Shown here: positions 11,859 through 22,479 of the stretch, in pieces
Position numbering within the stretch: the stretch's first letter is position 1
Layout of the letters: each line of letters begins with the position of its first letter
Assembly (NCBI RefSeq): GCF_030272615.1
Contig: NC_081413.1
Coordinates: 158,290,849-158,354,848, forward strand
Direction: 5' to 3'
DNA: 64,000 nucleotides
Source of the DNA: Cryptomeria japonica
Lineage: Eukaryota; Streptophyta; Pinopsida; Cupressales; Cupressaceae
The notes under the pieces: generated by a model
Database searches by the model: none
What the model was told of the DNA's origin: nothing
The model's input: the letters and a program-made list of their open reading frames with translations, nothing else
Position numbers and translations under genes: made by a program

Positions 11859-14085
11859 ATGCCTGTCACAAGGTCACAAAAGGCAAAAAGTAAGATGGGC
11901 CCAAACAATGACCTATCAGTAAATCCAACTTGGAACATGGACATATCAAGTAGTCAACAGTCAAATCCTCAGGCAATGCCCACAATACATGAACTAAAAC
12001 AAAATTTAACACGCGAAGAGATTGAGTTAGCTCAACATGACCCACATGTCCTTATGATCTTAGACGCTCTTATACATAATGATAGAGACAAATATCTCTC
12101 ATTGTTATTACAAAATGGGGCCAAATTACCTGAAGATTTTGATATCATAACAATCTTACCACTAGGAAATACTTTAGGTCCAAATAGTAGTCAAATACCA
12201 CATATGACACAAACGCAAGCGATGACCTCAAGTTTTCCTCATAATGCACCAACATCATCTATACAAATAAATGTCATTTCAAACGCGACTTCTCAATCAA
12301 GTGCATCATCCTCAACAATAAACGTTAGCACACCAACACAGGCTATCCTATCCTCTCACACAATACCGATAATGTCAAGTGTCTCAAAACCTATTCAAAC
12401 ACAAGTTCCTCATACAACAAGTGCAATTCAACCTTCAGTTTCCTATTCCATAGAATCTACATACAATCATCAGATTACAAATCCAGGTTCCGCTAATACA
12501 ATGAGTACAACTTAGTCAAACATGGGTTCACATGTCGCTTATTTCACAGTACCTAGAGAAACCCATAACACATGAAATTATAATTATAGTAACTTTCAAC
12601 AACCTCCAAGTTATACTACCATGAATCCTTTTGTGGGAAATATACATGTGCAAAGTGTACCCCTGACTCAAGCAGATATTTTGTCCCAACAGGTACAAAA
12701 TCTGCAACAACATTTGGCAACTATGCAAACCGGTAACAATAAAAAAAGCTACATAATGCAAGACTTACATCCTTATCCTTTTGATCACACATTATACATG
12801 TCACCTTTCCCACCACATTTTGAAACACCAAAATTTGACAGATACCGAGGGAAAGGTGATCCTAGAGATCACATCAAAGAGTTTTTTATAGTATGTATAG
12901 AGGTTGCAATTGAAGACACTTATTTAATGAGATTGTTTCCTAAAAGTCTGGGAGGTTCAGCCTTGGAGTGGTTTTCACATCTACCACCAACTATCACATC
13001 ATGGGGTGAATTAACTGAACATTTCATTGCTAACTTCTCACATAACATTGAAACCCCAGTCACTTTGATGGACTTATGTGCTGCAAAACAATATGAGAAT
13101 GAAACATTTGTGTCCTTCATAAAAATATGGAGAGCTCTCTATAGGAGATGCAAGACTATTATTCTTGAAACAGAGCAAGTTGACATGTTCACAGAAAACT
13201 TAATCCCTAAAATCAAGTACCTGATACAACAATGTTTGACCACATTTAGACAAATCACTGAAAAAGCCTTAAAGTGTGAGAAAGGACTAGTAGAACAAGG
13301 TCTCATAAAATATGGCAATAACAACAACAATGATAAATCCAAATTTTGGTCAAAAAACAAAAATGTAACCAACGATGGTGTTGTAGATGCCCGTATAGTG
13401 AACAAAACTCAACCAATTTTTTCTTTACAAGGCCCAAGTCAATCATTTAGTCCACATAAAGAGAATAACACTATGTCAACCAATGTAAAAGCTATGCAAA
13501 CTATGAAAACAAAATTCCCAAGGGTAAATGCTCCAAAAAAAGAATTACGCACTTCTAGGGGAACCTATTGAATCAATGTTAAAAAAGTTGATACAGACAA
13601 ACATGATCACTTTGCTAGAAGTAAGAGTATATGAACCAGGTTCTTTCAAACCTACATGGTGGAATGATAGTGATTTCTGTGAATATCATCGTACTAAAGG
13701 TCACAAAACTGCAAGTTGCTATAAATTGAAAAACTTAATCCAAGACATGATCGATCAAGGTGACATCACAATTGACACCAAAAAAACTTCAGAAAACACA
13801 AATCATACCATCTTTAAGGATCCATTTGTAAAACATGATAAAGGGAAGGCATCTACATCAGGAACACAAGATAACACAACTAACTACACAAAAGTATCAT
13901 ATGACTATACTATTCATGGCATTAGCTCAGGGGATGTAGTAAATGATAATTCACAAGAAGTACTTGATAATGATGAGAAATATCAAGAGACTTACAATTA
14001 TGATAACCAAATTTACATGTTGTCAGAAGCACCAAAATACAATGAAGACAAGAATCTCTATCTTATGGACTGGGGGCATGAAGAA
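11859..14085 (+). pseudogene. gag: gag, element C
   Basis: Capsid/nucleocapsid polyprotein. The start MPVTRSQKAKSK is chosen by similarity to element A. A Ser/Thr/Gln-rich N-terminal part ends at an in-frame stop at 12513-12515. From 12621 the same frame encodes a retrotransposon gag core (FETPKFDRYRGKGDPRDHI, then SLGGSALEWFSHLPP and a YENETFVSFI segment). A frameshift near 13530-13570 moves to a frame containing a CxxHx4Hx4C-type knuckle (CEYHRTKGHKTASC, about 13680-13720), typical of Tat gag, followed by an acidic tail ending at 14085. It has at least one stop and one frameshift, so it is non-functional as it stands. Confidence 0.85.
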
Positions 14086-14130
14086 TAGTTTCATTCGGGA
14101 TGGTTTGAAGATGAAATTATAGAACACATC

Positions 14131-14891
14131 ATGGATGTCAGACTTGCACATAATGACTATAAGAAGGGATATGAAATGAACCTTGATAGCACAACATATG
14201 TTGTAGATAGTTCCCTCACAAGAGATGATACAGTGGCTACAATCACGATAACTCCTAGAGACAGAGACTGTGCAATAGTTACTCGTAGATCTAAGGTAAC
14301 TTTACAAGGAGTACCATCAAACCCACCACCAACAGTAGGAACCTATAATATTGTGGAGCAACTCAAGAAAAACCTGACACAAATATCACTCTTTGAACTA
14401 TTGTGTATATCACCAACTCATAAATCTATCTTGGACAAAGCACTTCATGATTCAGTAGTTGACAAAGATATAGATGAAAATGCCTTCCAAAACAATATAT
14501 TCCCAGTGATAGTCTTCTCCATAATGACCCGCTACATCTAGAAGCTTACATACATAAGAGAAGAATAAAAAAAGTACTTATAGATGAAGGAGATGGTATC
14601 AACATCTGTACATTAAAGCAGGTTAAGGTATTGGGATATTCTAAGCTTCACATTAATCCTTCAAAAAGAATAAACATCAAAGCATATGATGATGAAGAGA
14701 GTTTGTCAAAAGGTATAGTTATGCTACCAGTGCAAGTAGGACCTATAACAATAGAGGTTACTTTCCAAGTGTTGGATAGAGAACTAGGGTACAACATGTT
14801 ATTGGGCGGCCCATGGATTCATACCATGCAATTTGTACCATCAACATTTCACCAATGTGTTAAATTCCCATACAATGGCAAATCACCATAA
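14131..14891 (+). pseudogene. Aspartic protease region, element C
   Basis: Processes the gag-pol polyprotein. The active-site region is VLIDEGDGINIC at about 14574-14609, matching the Tat-type D-x-G-x-G-x-N variant of the retroviral D-S/T-G motif. It is followed by a flap/C-terminal half ending in LGYNMLLGGPWI (about 14787-14820), the usual hydrophobic-G-x-P-W ending. The two halves are in different frames, with breaks near 14541 and 14600. The segment upstream (14131-14541) links gag to the protease. Confidence 0.7.
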
Positions 14892-15147
14892 AGGGTGATC
14901 CAAATCCATTCCAACACTTTAATCACTTAAAGGTAAGCGTAGATAACCAAGTATCGATTAATCAAGCATCACCCCTCACTACACAAATGGAGTCATTAAT
15001 GATCATAGAAATACAAAATAATGCGCCTACATAATCTCCTTTGTAGATTAAGGATGTTGGTTGTGGGGAATACTCTATTTAAAATACCTCAAATGGAAAA
15101 TAGTTATTTCTTTCTCCTAGGTCTTTTGGGAAGCCTCAAAACACAAT

Positions 15148-16144
15148 ATGAAACAAGACAAAAGAAAAGAAATAGTAAGATACTCAGATTCATGCTCTTT
15201 CATTAGGTGGGGAGATTTACAAGAAGAATCTTTGAATGAAGATGTTAATCACTGGATATACAGAGATGAAGATGACATGACAATACCCAAGTTGCCTTTA
15301 GATCAGTATGACAATGAATTCAAGATGCTACAAAAACATGGGTATGATGGTACCACAGGCTTGGGATTTCAAAAGCAAGGAAGATTAGAACCCATTCTAC
15401 CAAACAAAAATCCAAAGAATCAAGGGTTAGGATATAAACATGTACCACATATAATAGAAGCAAGACAACGTACACTAGATATACTGAACAGACCAAGGCT
15501 ACCATCAAAGTATATATCTCAAAGTTAGTTGTCAACATGAGCATTTCCTTCTTCATCTGAGACAAGAAAGAAAGTACCAACATCTCCTAGTATGGAATCA
15601 AATGGTGAAGATATGAGACAACTTCTACAAGAACCTAGCACCGAGTCACCCAACAATACAATATTTGAAACATCCACACAAGAAAACATGGTAACAGACA
15701 CAGGCTTAGCACCAGTAAATGATCCTAATCCTTGGTTGTTGTCAATACTTTTGCCAAGAGAAACAACTCAAGCTACACCCAATGAATCAAATGAAGAAAG
15801 ACTACAATGACTTATACCAGACTTAAGAAGGGTGAACACCATACAAAGGAGGCCGCAAATCTACAACAAAATTAGATGCAAGAACAAGAGGAGATAAGTG
15901 ATACAACCTCAGAAGTTGAAACATACATAGAAAGTGAGACGGATTCTCATGACTATGAATTCCTATATGATCATGATTCCAGCCCACAAACAATAGACAT
16001 GATAGAGGATCAAAAATCGCCTATCGATGATGAAAATATATCAGGTCACTCAAATAACCAGGTATGCATGTTATCAGAATCTGTTACAATAAGAGGGAGA
16101 AATGAATTACCCCTTGTACACTCATATTTGATTGATTGGGGATG
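15148..16144 (+). pseudogene. Protease-RT linker with G-patch domain, element C
   Basis: At 15310-15440 the frame reads KMLQKHGYDGTTGLGF then about 20 residues later NQGLGYKH. This is the glycine pattern of a G-patch (hhxxhGaxxGxGLGxxxxG..GLGa), an RNA-binding module known in betaretroviral proteases and many RNA-processing proteins. It lies just after the protease and before an acidic, low-complexity linker (15592-16144) that leads to RT. Stops separate the pieces (15528, 15808, 16144). The G-patch call rests on the glycine spacing and the GLGF/GLGY motifs. Its role here, probably RNA binding by the protease, is inferred. Confidence 0.65.
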
Positions 16145-16469
16145 ATAAGGAAAACCAACTCTAGATTGGTTTGAGAACGATGAAGCTATTGCAGAATTCC
16201 TTGGTGTCAGAGAAGGGTTTCCACAAGGTGATCACAAGGAAGGATTTGTTGTAGACCTAGATAGAATAGCATACTTTGGAGAGGCAAGTGCCTCTGTGAC
16301 AGAAGATATGGATCAAAGTGATCGCAATGGCAAGAGTGAGCTAGACAATATCCCTATTGAAAAACATAATTCAACATTACTCATGGAAGAAACTGAAGAA
16401 GTCAATATAGCAGAAGGAGAAGTTGTACATAATATCCACTTAGCAAAATCATTAAACTAGGAAGAAAAG

Positions 16470-17830
16470 GACAAATTCATATAATTTTTCAAACAATGTC
16501 CTATCAATTTGCTTGGTCCTATGCGGATATGCCAGGCCTAGATCCAAAATTGGTATTATATCATTTACCATTGCTACCAGGAATTAAGCCATACAAACAA
16601 AAGCTAAGAAAGATGCATCCACAAATTGTATTACTGGTCAAAATATAACTCCAAAAGCTTCTAGATGTGGGCTTCATTTGACCTATTAATTATGTAGAAT
16701 GGATATCCAATCTGGTACTTGTGACTAAGCCCATTGGGGGTATAGGAATCTATACCGACTTCTGAGATCTAAACAAAGAATGTCCTAAGGATGATTTACC
16801 ATTACCCAACATAGACAAGATAGTTGACTTGACTGATGGGAATGAAATGCTTTTATTAAAGGATGGTTTCTCAGGATATAACCAGATCAGGATTGTACCA
16901 AAAGATAAACACAAGATGACATTTACCTGTCCATGGGGTACATACTACTAGAACATCATGTCATTTGGTCTTAAGAATGTAGGAGAAACATATCAAAGGG
17001 CTAGGACAACACTATTTCATGACATGATCCACAATATCATGGAAGACTATGTGGGTGATCTACTAGCTAAATCACAGACAAGAGAAGGTCACCTTGAAGT
17101 CCTTGCAAATATATTTGATCGATTAGAGCAGTACAATGTCGGGTTAATCTCAAAAAAGTGTGTGTTTGGTGTAACAATAGACAAACTTTTAGGATTTATT
17201 GTGTCTAATAGAGGAATTGAAGTAGATCCTGCAAAGGTCAAAGCAATCATGGATATGCAACCTCCATCAACACTTAAGCAGTTAAGAGGGTTAAAAGGAA
17301 GACTACAATCTATAAGAAGGTTCATAGCACAACTAGCAGATAAATGTCATCCATTTCAATATTTACTCAGAAAAGGAGTTACCTTCAAATGGACAAAACA
17401 GTGCCAAGAATCTTTTCAAGCTTTAAAAGATTATCTTCTGAATACTCCAGTATTAGTTCCACCTACTCAAGGAAAGCCCCTATTACTATATATATCAATA
17501 ACAAACTCATCTTTAGGATCCTTGTTGGCACAACATGATGATCAAGGAAAGGAAAGAGCAATCTACTATATAAGTATAACCCTAATTGGATATGAGCTTA
17601 ATTACACTCCTATAGAATGAGCATGTCTAGCAGTGATCTTCACATCTTAGAAACTTAGACATTATATGCCAAGTCACAAAGTCCAACTCATCACATGTTT
17701 TGATCCACTCAAATATTTGTTCAGAAGAGAAACATTGACTAGAAGATTGGCTAAGCGGGTCATGATTTTAAGTGAGTTTGATATAGAGTATGTGGACAAA
17801 AAGGAAATCAAAGGGTAGATCATAGCAGAT
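16470..17830 (+). pseudogene. Reverse transcriptase and RNase H, element C
   Basis: Recognisable RT blocks run from about 16560 (YHLPLLPGIKPYKQKLRKMH) through a broken LNKECPKDDLPLPNIDKIVD and FSGYNQI to MSFGLKNVGETYQRA (16958 on). The catalytic YxDD box is YVGD at 17048-17059, so the first metal-binding Asp is Gly. RNase H follows (FKWTKQCQESFQALKDYL at about 17380; then LLLYISITNSSLGSLLAQ, where the usual first catalytic Asp is not evident). Several TAG/TGA stops lie before 16950 and after 17617. The copy is inactive both by stops and by catalytic change. Confidence 0.85.
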
Positions 17831-17848
17831 CAATTAGTAGAGGCTCCC

Positions 17849-18347
17849 TTGCAAGACAATCACCCGCTACTAATATACTTTCTTGATGAATCTATGTGTA
17901 CATTGACAACATCCACCATGTGGAAATTATACTTTGATGGGTCCTATACAAATCATGGAGCTAGAGCTGATATTCTTTTCATCACCCCTCAAGGTGATTC
18001 TATCCCTAAGTCATTCAAAATAAATTTTCCCTGTACGAACAATATTGCTGAATATGAAGCTCTCATCATAGGACTTCGTACCATTGTACAATGGAGGATA
18101 AAATAATTACAAGTCTACGGTGACTCACAACTAATTGTAAATCAAGTCAATGATGACTATAACAAAAAATATGATAAACTGCTGCCTTATAAAGAAATGG
18201 TAGAAGATTACAAAGAACATTTTAGTAACATCACTTTTGAATAGATTCCAAGGATACAGAACAAGGTAGTCGACACCATCATGACTACAATAGGGTCTCT
18301 ATTAAATATGCCTAATAATGAAACTCAGTTTGAGTTTATTGTAAAAT
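17849..18347 (+). pseudogene. Archaeal-type RNase H (aRNH), element C
   Basis: A second RNase H, the defining extra domain of the Tat lineage. It shows WKLYFDGSYTNHGARADI (first Asp), then NNIAEYEALIIGL (Glu), then VYGDSQLIVNQV (Asp), so the D-E-D set is visible. A TAA near 18104 and a TAG near 18242 break it. It follows RT-RNase H directly, the usual Tat order, unlike elements E and J. Confidence 0.8.
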
Positions 18348-18599
18348 AATTGATGATACCGACATATGAGATTCCCTGTTCAGAATATGTATGTGTAATT
18401 GTAGGTCCTGAATCCCCATGGTATAATGAGATATACACATACATACTCAGTATATGTCTCCTGATTTGTCTAGAAATCAAAAGAAAACTCTTATTCGTCA
18501 GGCGTCCAAACACACTATTATCGCTGACACATTGTATAGAAAGGGTTTTGATGGAACCCTTCTCTGGTGTCTTGATGAAGAAGAAACACAACTTTCCCT

Positions 18600-19672
18600 A
18601 AAGGAGGTGCATGATAGAATTTGTGGGGCGCATCAAAGTGGCCCACCACTATCAAAGAAATTATTAAGAATTGGATACTATTAGCCAACTATAGAAAAGG
18701 ATACCAATAAATAAGTATAAAAATGTAAACAATGTCAAATGCATGGAGACCTCATTCATGCACCGACACGAGATCTTCAACCTAGTACATCACCATGGCC
18801 ATTTTCACAATGGGCATTAGATCTAGTTGGTAAAGTTAATCCTACTTCTTCCAATGGGCACAAATTCATCTTAACGGCTATTGAATATTTTACTAAATGG
18901 GTAGAGGAAATCCCCCTTGCATACACCACTAGTAAGCAAATAAAGGAATTCATGCTTAATTACATTATCTGTCGGTACGGGATTCCAATGTGCATAGTGA
19001 TAGACAATGGATGTCCATTCAAAAATCAAGAAATGAGAGAATTGTGTAAAAAATTTCAAATACAACAGAGATTTGCAACACCATATTATCTGCAAAGCAA
19101 TGGACACGAAGAGGAAACAAACAAGACAATATTTAAGATCGTCAAGAAATTTGTTACTGACGTAGGACGAGACTGGCATCTCTAGTTGAATCTCGCTCTT
19201 TGGGCTTATAGAATAGGAGCATGTACCCCTACAAGAGCAACACCATATTCATTGGTCTATGACACGAAAGCAATACTACCTATTGAAATAGAACTACCAT
19301 CTTTAAGAGTCTCCTTAAAAATACATCATATCAGAGGAAGACTATTGGGTTGCAAGATTACAAGAGCTTGAAATGCTCGATGAAAAGAGACAAACTACTT
19401 TAAATCATTTGCAAGGTTACCAGATCAAATTGAGAAGGAGTTACAATAAATGAGTACGCCCACAAAAATTTGAAGTGGGAGATATAGTTCTCAAGGAGAA
19501 CCAAAGGAACCTAGTGGAACGAGAAAAGCTAGGGAAGTTTGAACCTAACTGGCTAGGTCCTTTTATCGTAACAAGGGTTATAGGAAATGGATCATACAAT
19601 TTGGCTACCATGGAGGGAGATACACTCCCTGACCCTATGAACAACATGCATCTTAAACGATATTATATTTAA
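18600..19672 (+). pseudogene. Integrase, element C
   Basis: Inserts the cDNA into the chromosome. The N-terminal H2C2 finger is visible (H-x3-H region EVHDRICGAHQSG, then CKQCQMHGD near 18730). The core has TAIEYFTKWVE (expected Asp is Glu), VIDNG (second Asp present) and NGHEEETNKTI (Glu present). The tail 19475-19672 (GDIVLKENQRN.., WLGPFIVTRV, LPDPMNNMHLKRYYI) is the usual GPY/F-type C-terminal segment and marks the end of pol. Stops at about 18682-18720, 19183 and 19372-19450 break the frame. Confidence 0.85.
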
Positions 19673-20804
19673 GGGCTGGGTTAGTTTAGGTTTTTCTTTC
19701 CGCATTGCATCTCATTTTCTTCAAAGCATTACATCACATATAGTTTCTTTTTCAAATTCATTGCATTCACAAAAGTTCCACATTTACATATATCAACATC
19801 AATAAAACAACCCAACTGTCCAAGTTTATCATTTGTTTGTATTCAAGAGAAACAAGGGTCATCTCCTTTCTTAGATATTCAGACATGAAGTCTTTGAGGT
19901 CTTAAGGTCATACATTTTCAACATTACCCTATGATGACGCTTTACTTATGGTTGGGTAGTGATTTCACTATTTGAGACTTGTTAACCCAAAATCTATCAA
20001 TTTCTATATCTCAAAAACATTAGCAAAATCTCTAATTCATTCTAGACACCTAGTTGATCCTATGACTAGTGAAAAATCTAAAATTCTACTTCAGTGCTGC
20101 TATAATTGTCACACCCAAGTAGGTTTCATTACTTACAAGTCAAGGCAAGAAAAGGAAAAAGAAAAAAGTGCTATGCCAAATATTCATCTCAAGGGAAAAG
20201 AGCAATGGTATATAACTGAAATATCATGCATACAAAGTGAGACAAAAAGATTGACTATGGGAACATGCGAGTAACTCCATCAGGGCTATAAATGCCTACT
20301 GGCAATAGAACAATATTTGAGAGATTACAGTCTTTAACCATGTCGGAGCTCTAAAAGATTGCTGGTGGTGAGGCTCTATTTAGGATGCATTTGAAGTTAG
20401 AATAATCCATGTATCTAGTCATATAGGATGCTAAGGATCTTTAGTGAACACAAGAGAAGGAATTAACTCATTTGCGCACACATGGGCAAAAGAAGATCAA
20501 AGTTTCAAGAACCAATGGGGAAGTTTTCCGCGTCTCCATTTGTAAATCCTAGTCACTAAGTGTGTTAATTTGGATGTTCCAAGGGACCTTAAGGATCGAT
20601 TGACTGCTTATCTATGAAATGTTTTGTACCTCCAATTCAATTGGTGTATTACAAAATGCTAAACAAACATAGTCATCCTTATTCGAATAGGAAAGGCATC
20701 TTCATCATGCATATTACATTAACATAGGTCATGTAAAAAATTCATTGTCTCCACACACAATCTATAGATCATTATGTCATATAGGTCTGCACACTAGGGG
20801 CATG

Positions 20805-21175
20805 AATGGAAAAATCCAAAAACATTTGGAAAATATTTCAAAAATCCTAAAAATCATATAAAGTCTTGAAAAAACCTAAAATTTATATAAAGTCCTGAAA
20901 AAATACTAAAAATCATATAGTCCTTGAAAAATCCAAAAACAGTGAAAACCATAAAAATCCAAAAACAATGAAAAACATAAAAATCCAAAAACAATGAAAA
21001 GCATAAAAATCCAAAAACAGTGAAAAGCAAAAAATACCAAAAACATTCAAAAAATGTCCTGAAAAAATCAACCAAAAACATCTTATAATATCCTGAAAAA
21101 ATACCAAAAACATTCAAATACGATCCTGAAAAAATCTACCAAAAACATTCAAATATCAATCCACAAAATCCAAAA
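20805..21175 (+). repeat. A-rich tandem array (AATCCAAAAACARTGAAAAVCAT units)
   Basis: Two interleaved units: ATCCAAAAACARTGAAAARCATAAA (about 28 bp, at least four copies 20930-21030) and TCCTGAAAAAATACCAAAAACATTCAAA-type units on both sides. The frames read as runs of Phe/Leu on the minus strand, so the minus ORFs here are repeat artefacts. Confidence 0.8.
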
Positions 21176-22074
21176 AATAATAAAAAATCAATCAAAAAAC
21201 TTGCAATAAAATGTCTCACAAGAATCAAATACCCTAGCAGATATCCAACAAACACTTTGCATGAAGTTGACAAAAGATACAACTATCCAGTCAAACATCT
21301 GCAATTAACTATTCAAACTGTCTTATCAATCATAACATATCCATATCAAGTGATCATTATCTTGTCTTAAATAGAAGAGGATAGACTCGAAATTAGATAG
21401 GTGAGTCTTAAACGGGGTCTGCAACTTTATGAGATTAGTCATGATCAACTATCACATCAAGCAACTAAGATCGAAGGCACAAGATCGGTATAACTGCTGA
21501 ATTTGGTCCGGGTCAGTCTTTATCTTTTATTATTTGGTGACAGATCATGTTCCTCTGCTACTCAAGGATGTCCACAAGTGACTAGAGGAGCCATGATGGG
21601 CATTATCTTTTTCTTTGTTTGCTGTTTGTAGTGTGAACCAATGAAGTTCTAGGGAAATTTCTCTAGTGGGTTTCTGTGATATGAGCATTCAGCTTGTGAA
21701 TGCCACACATACCTCGACCCCTAGTATATTTCCCAGAATGGAGGGTTTCACTCCTTGTCTGCTACGTGTTTGTTTCTTCAATGAGATATCTTTACATCTT
21801 GGTTCTTTATACCCTAATGTGCTAATATCCATTGTTCAATAATAAGGCTCAGTGATGAATATATATTGCACAATAAATAATGACACAGGTTCATGAATCA
21901 ATGATTCTCATTCTCATCTCATCTGCTTATTGATAGTTTGCTGATCTCATCTCTTTGTAAATCATTTTCTGTCATCTAACATTATTCTTTCATCAATCTC
22001 TTCTTCCTTTCATCTTACTAACATTTTTTCAAGGTACATATGAGTTAAAAGAATATTCTGGCATTATCATACAA

Positions 22075-22215
22075 AAACAAAAGTTGCGTCCATATAGTTT
22101 TAAGTTGCATACATATAGTTTTAAGTGCATCCATATAGTTTTAAGTTGCATCCATATAGTTTTAAGTCGCATTCATATAGTGTAAATTGCATTTGTATAA
22201 GTGTTAATTGCATCC
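22075..22215 (+). repeat. Tandem array AGTTGCATCCATATAGTTTTA
   Basis: Five to six degenerate copies of a 22-24 bp unit (GTTGCGTCCATATAGTTTTAA, GTTGCATACATATAGTTTTAA, GTGCATCCATATAGTTTTAA and so on), fading to GCATTTGTATAAGTGTTAA. Confidence 0.85.
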
Positions 22216-22479
22216 ATTTGAGTATCATATAGAAACCATTCATAATCATCACATCATAAATCATGTAGAAACCATTGCATTCATTAACAATCATTTATAA
22301 ATCATATAGACATGCATCACATAACTCATAGTATCATATAACATACATGGACAACAAAGCATAATAGATCACTGCCAAAAAAATGCATATCATATATATA
22401 ACTCAAAAATGGTAATGTGTCTGAATACAATAATCATAAAATAGGCCCGAAGGCTCAGATAACATGATCTCAATGTATC

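Larger units (their letters stand above)
19673..22479. other. 3' spacer between pol and antisense gene, element C
   Basis: 2.8 kb with no sustained frame on either strand beyond low-complexity ORFs over tandem repeats. It holds two tandem arrays, listed separately. Long spacers of this kind between integrase and the 3' LTR are known in Tat/Ogre elements. Confidence 0.6.

Noticed and set aside
20854-21117. Phe-rich ORFs on the minus strand that look like membrane proteins
   Set aside because: They are translations of an A-rich tandem repeat. The hydrophobic pattern follows the DNA period and there is no gene context.
20805-22215. CRISPR-like or bacterial repeat array
   Set aside because: Units are directly adjacent without unique spacers of fixed length, and the context is a eukaryotic retrotransposon.
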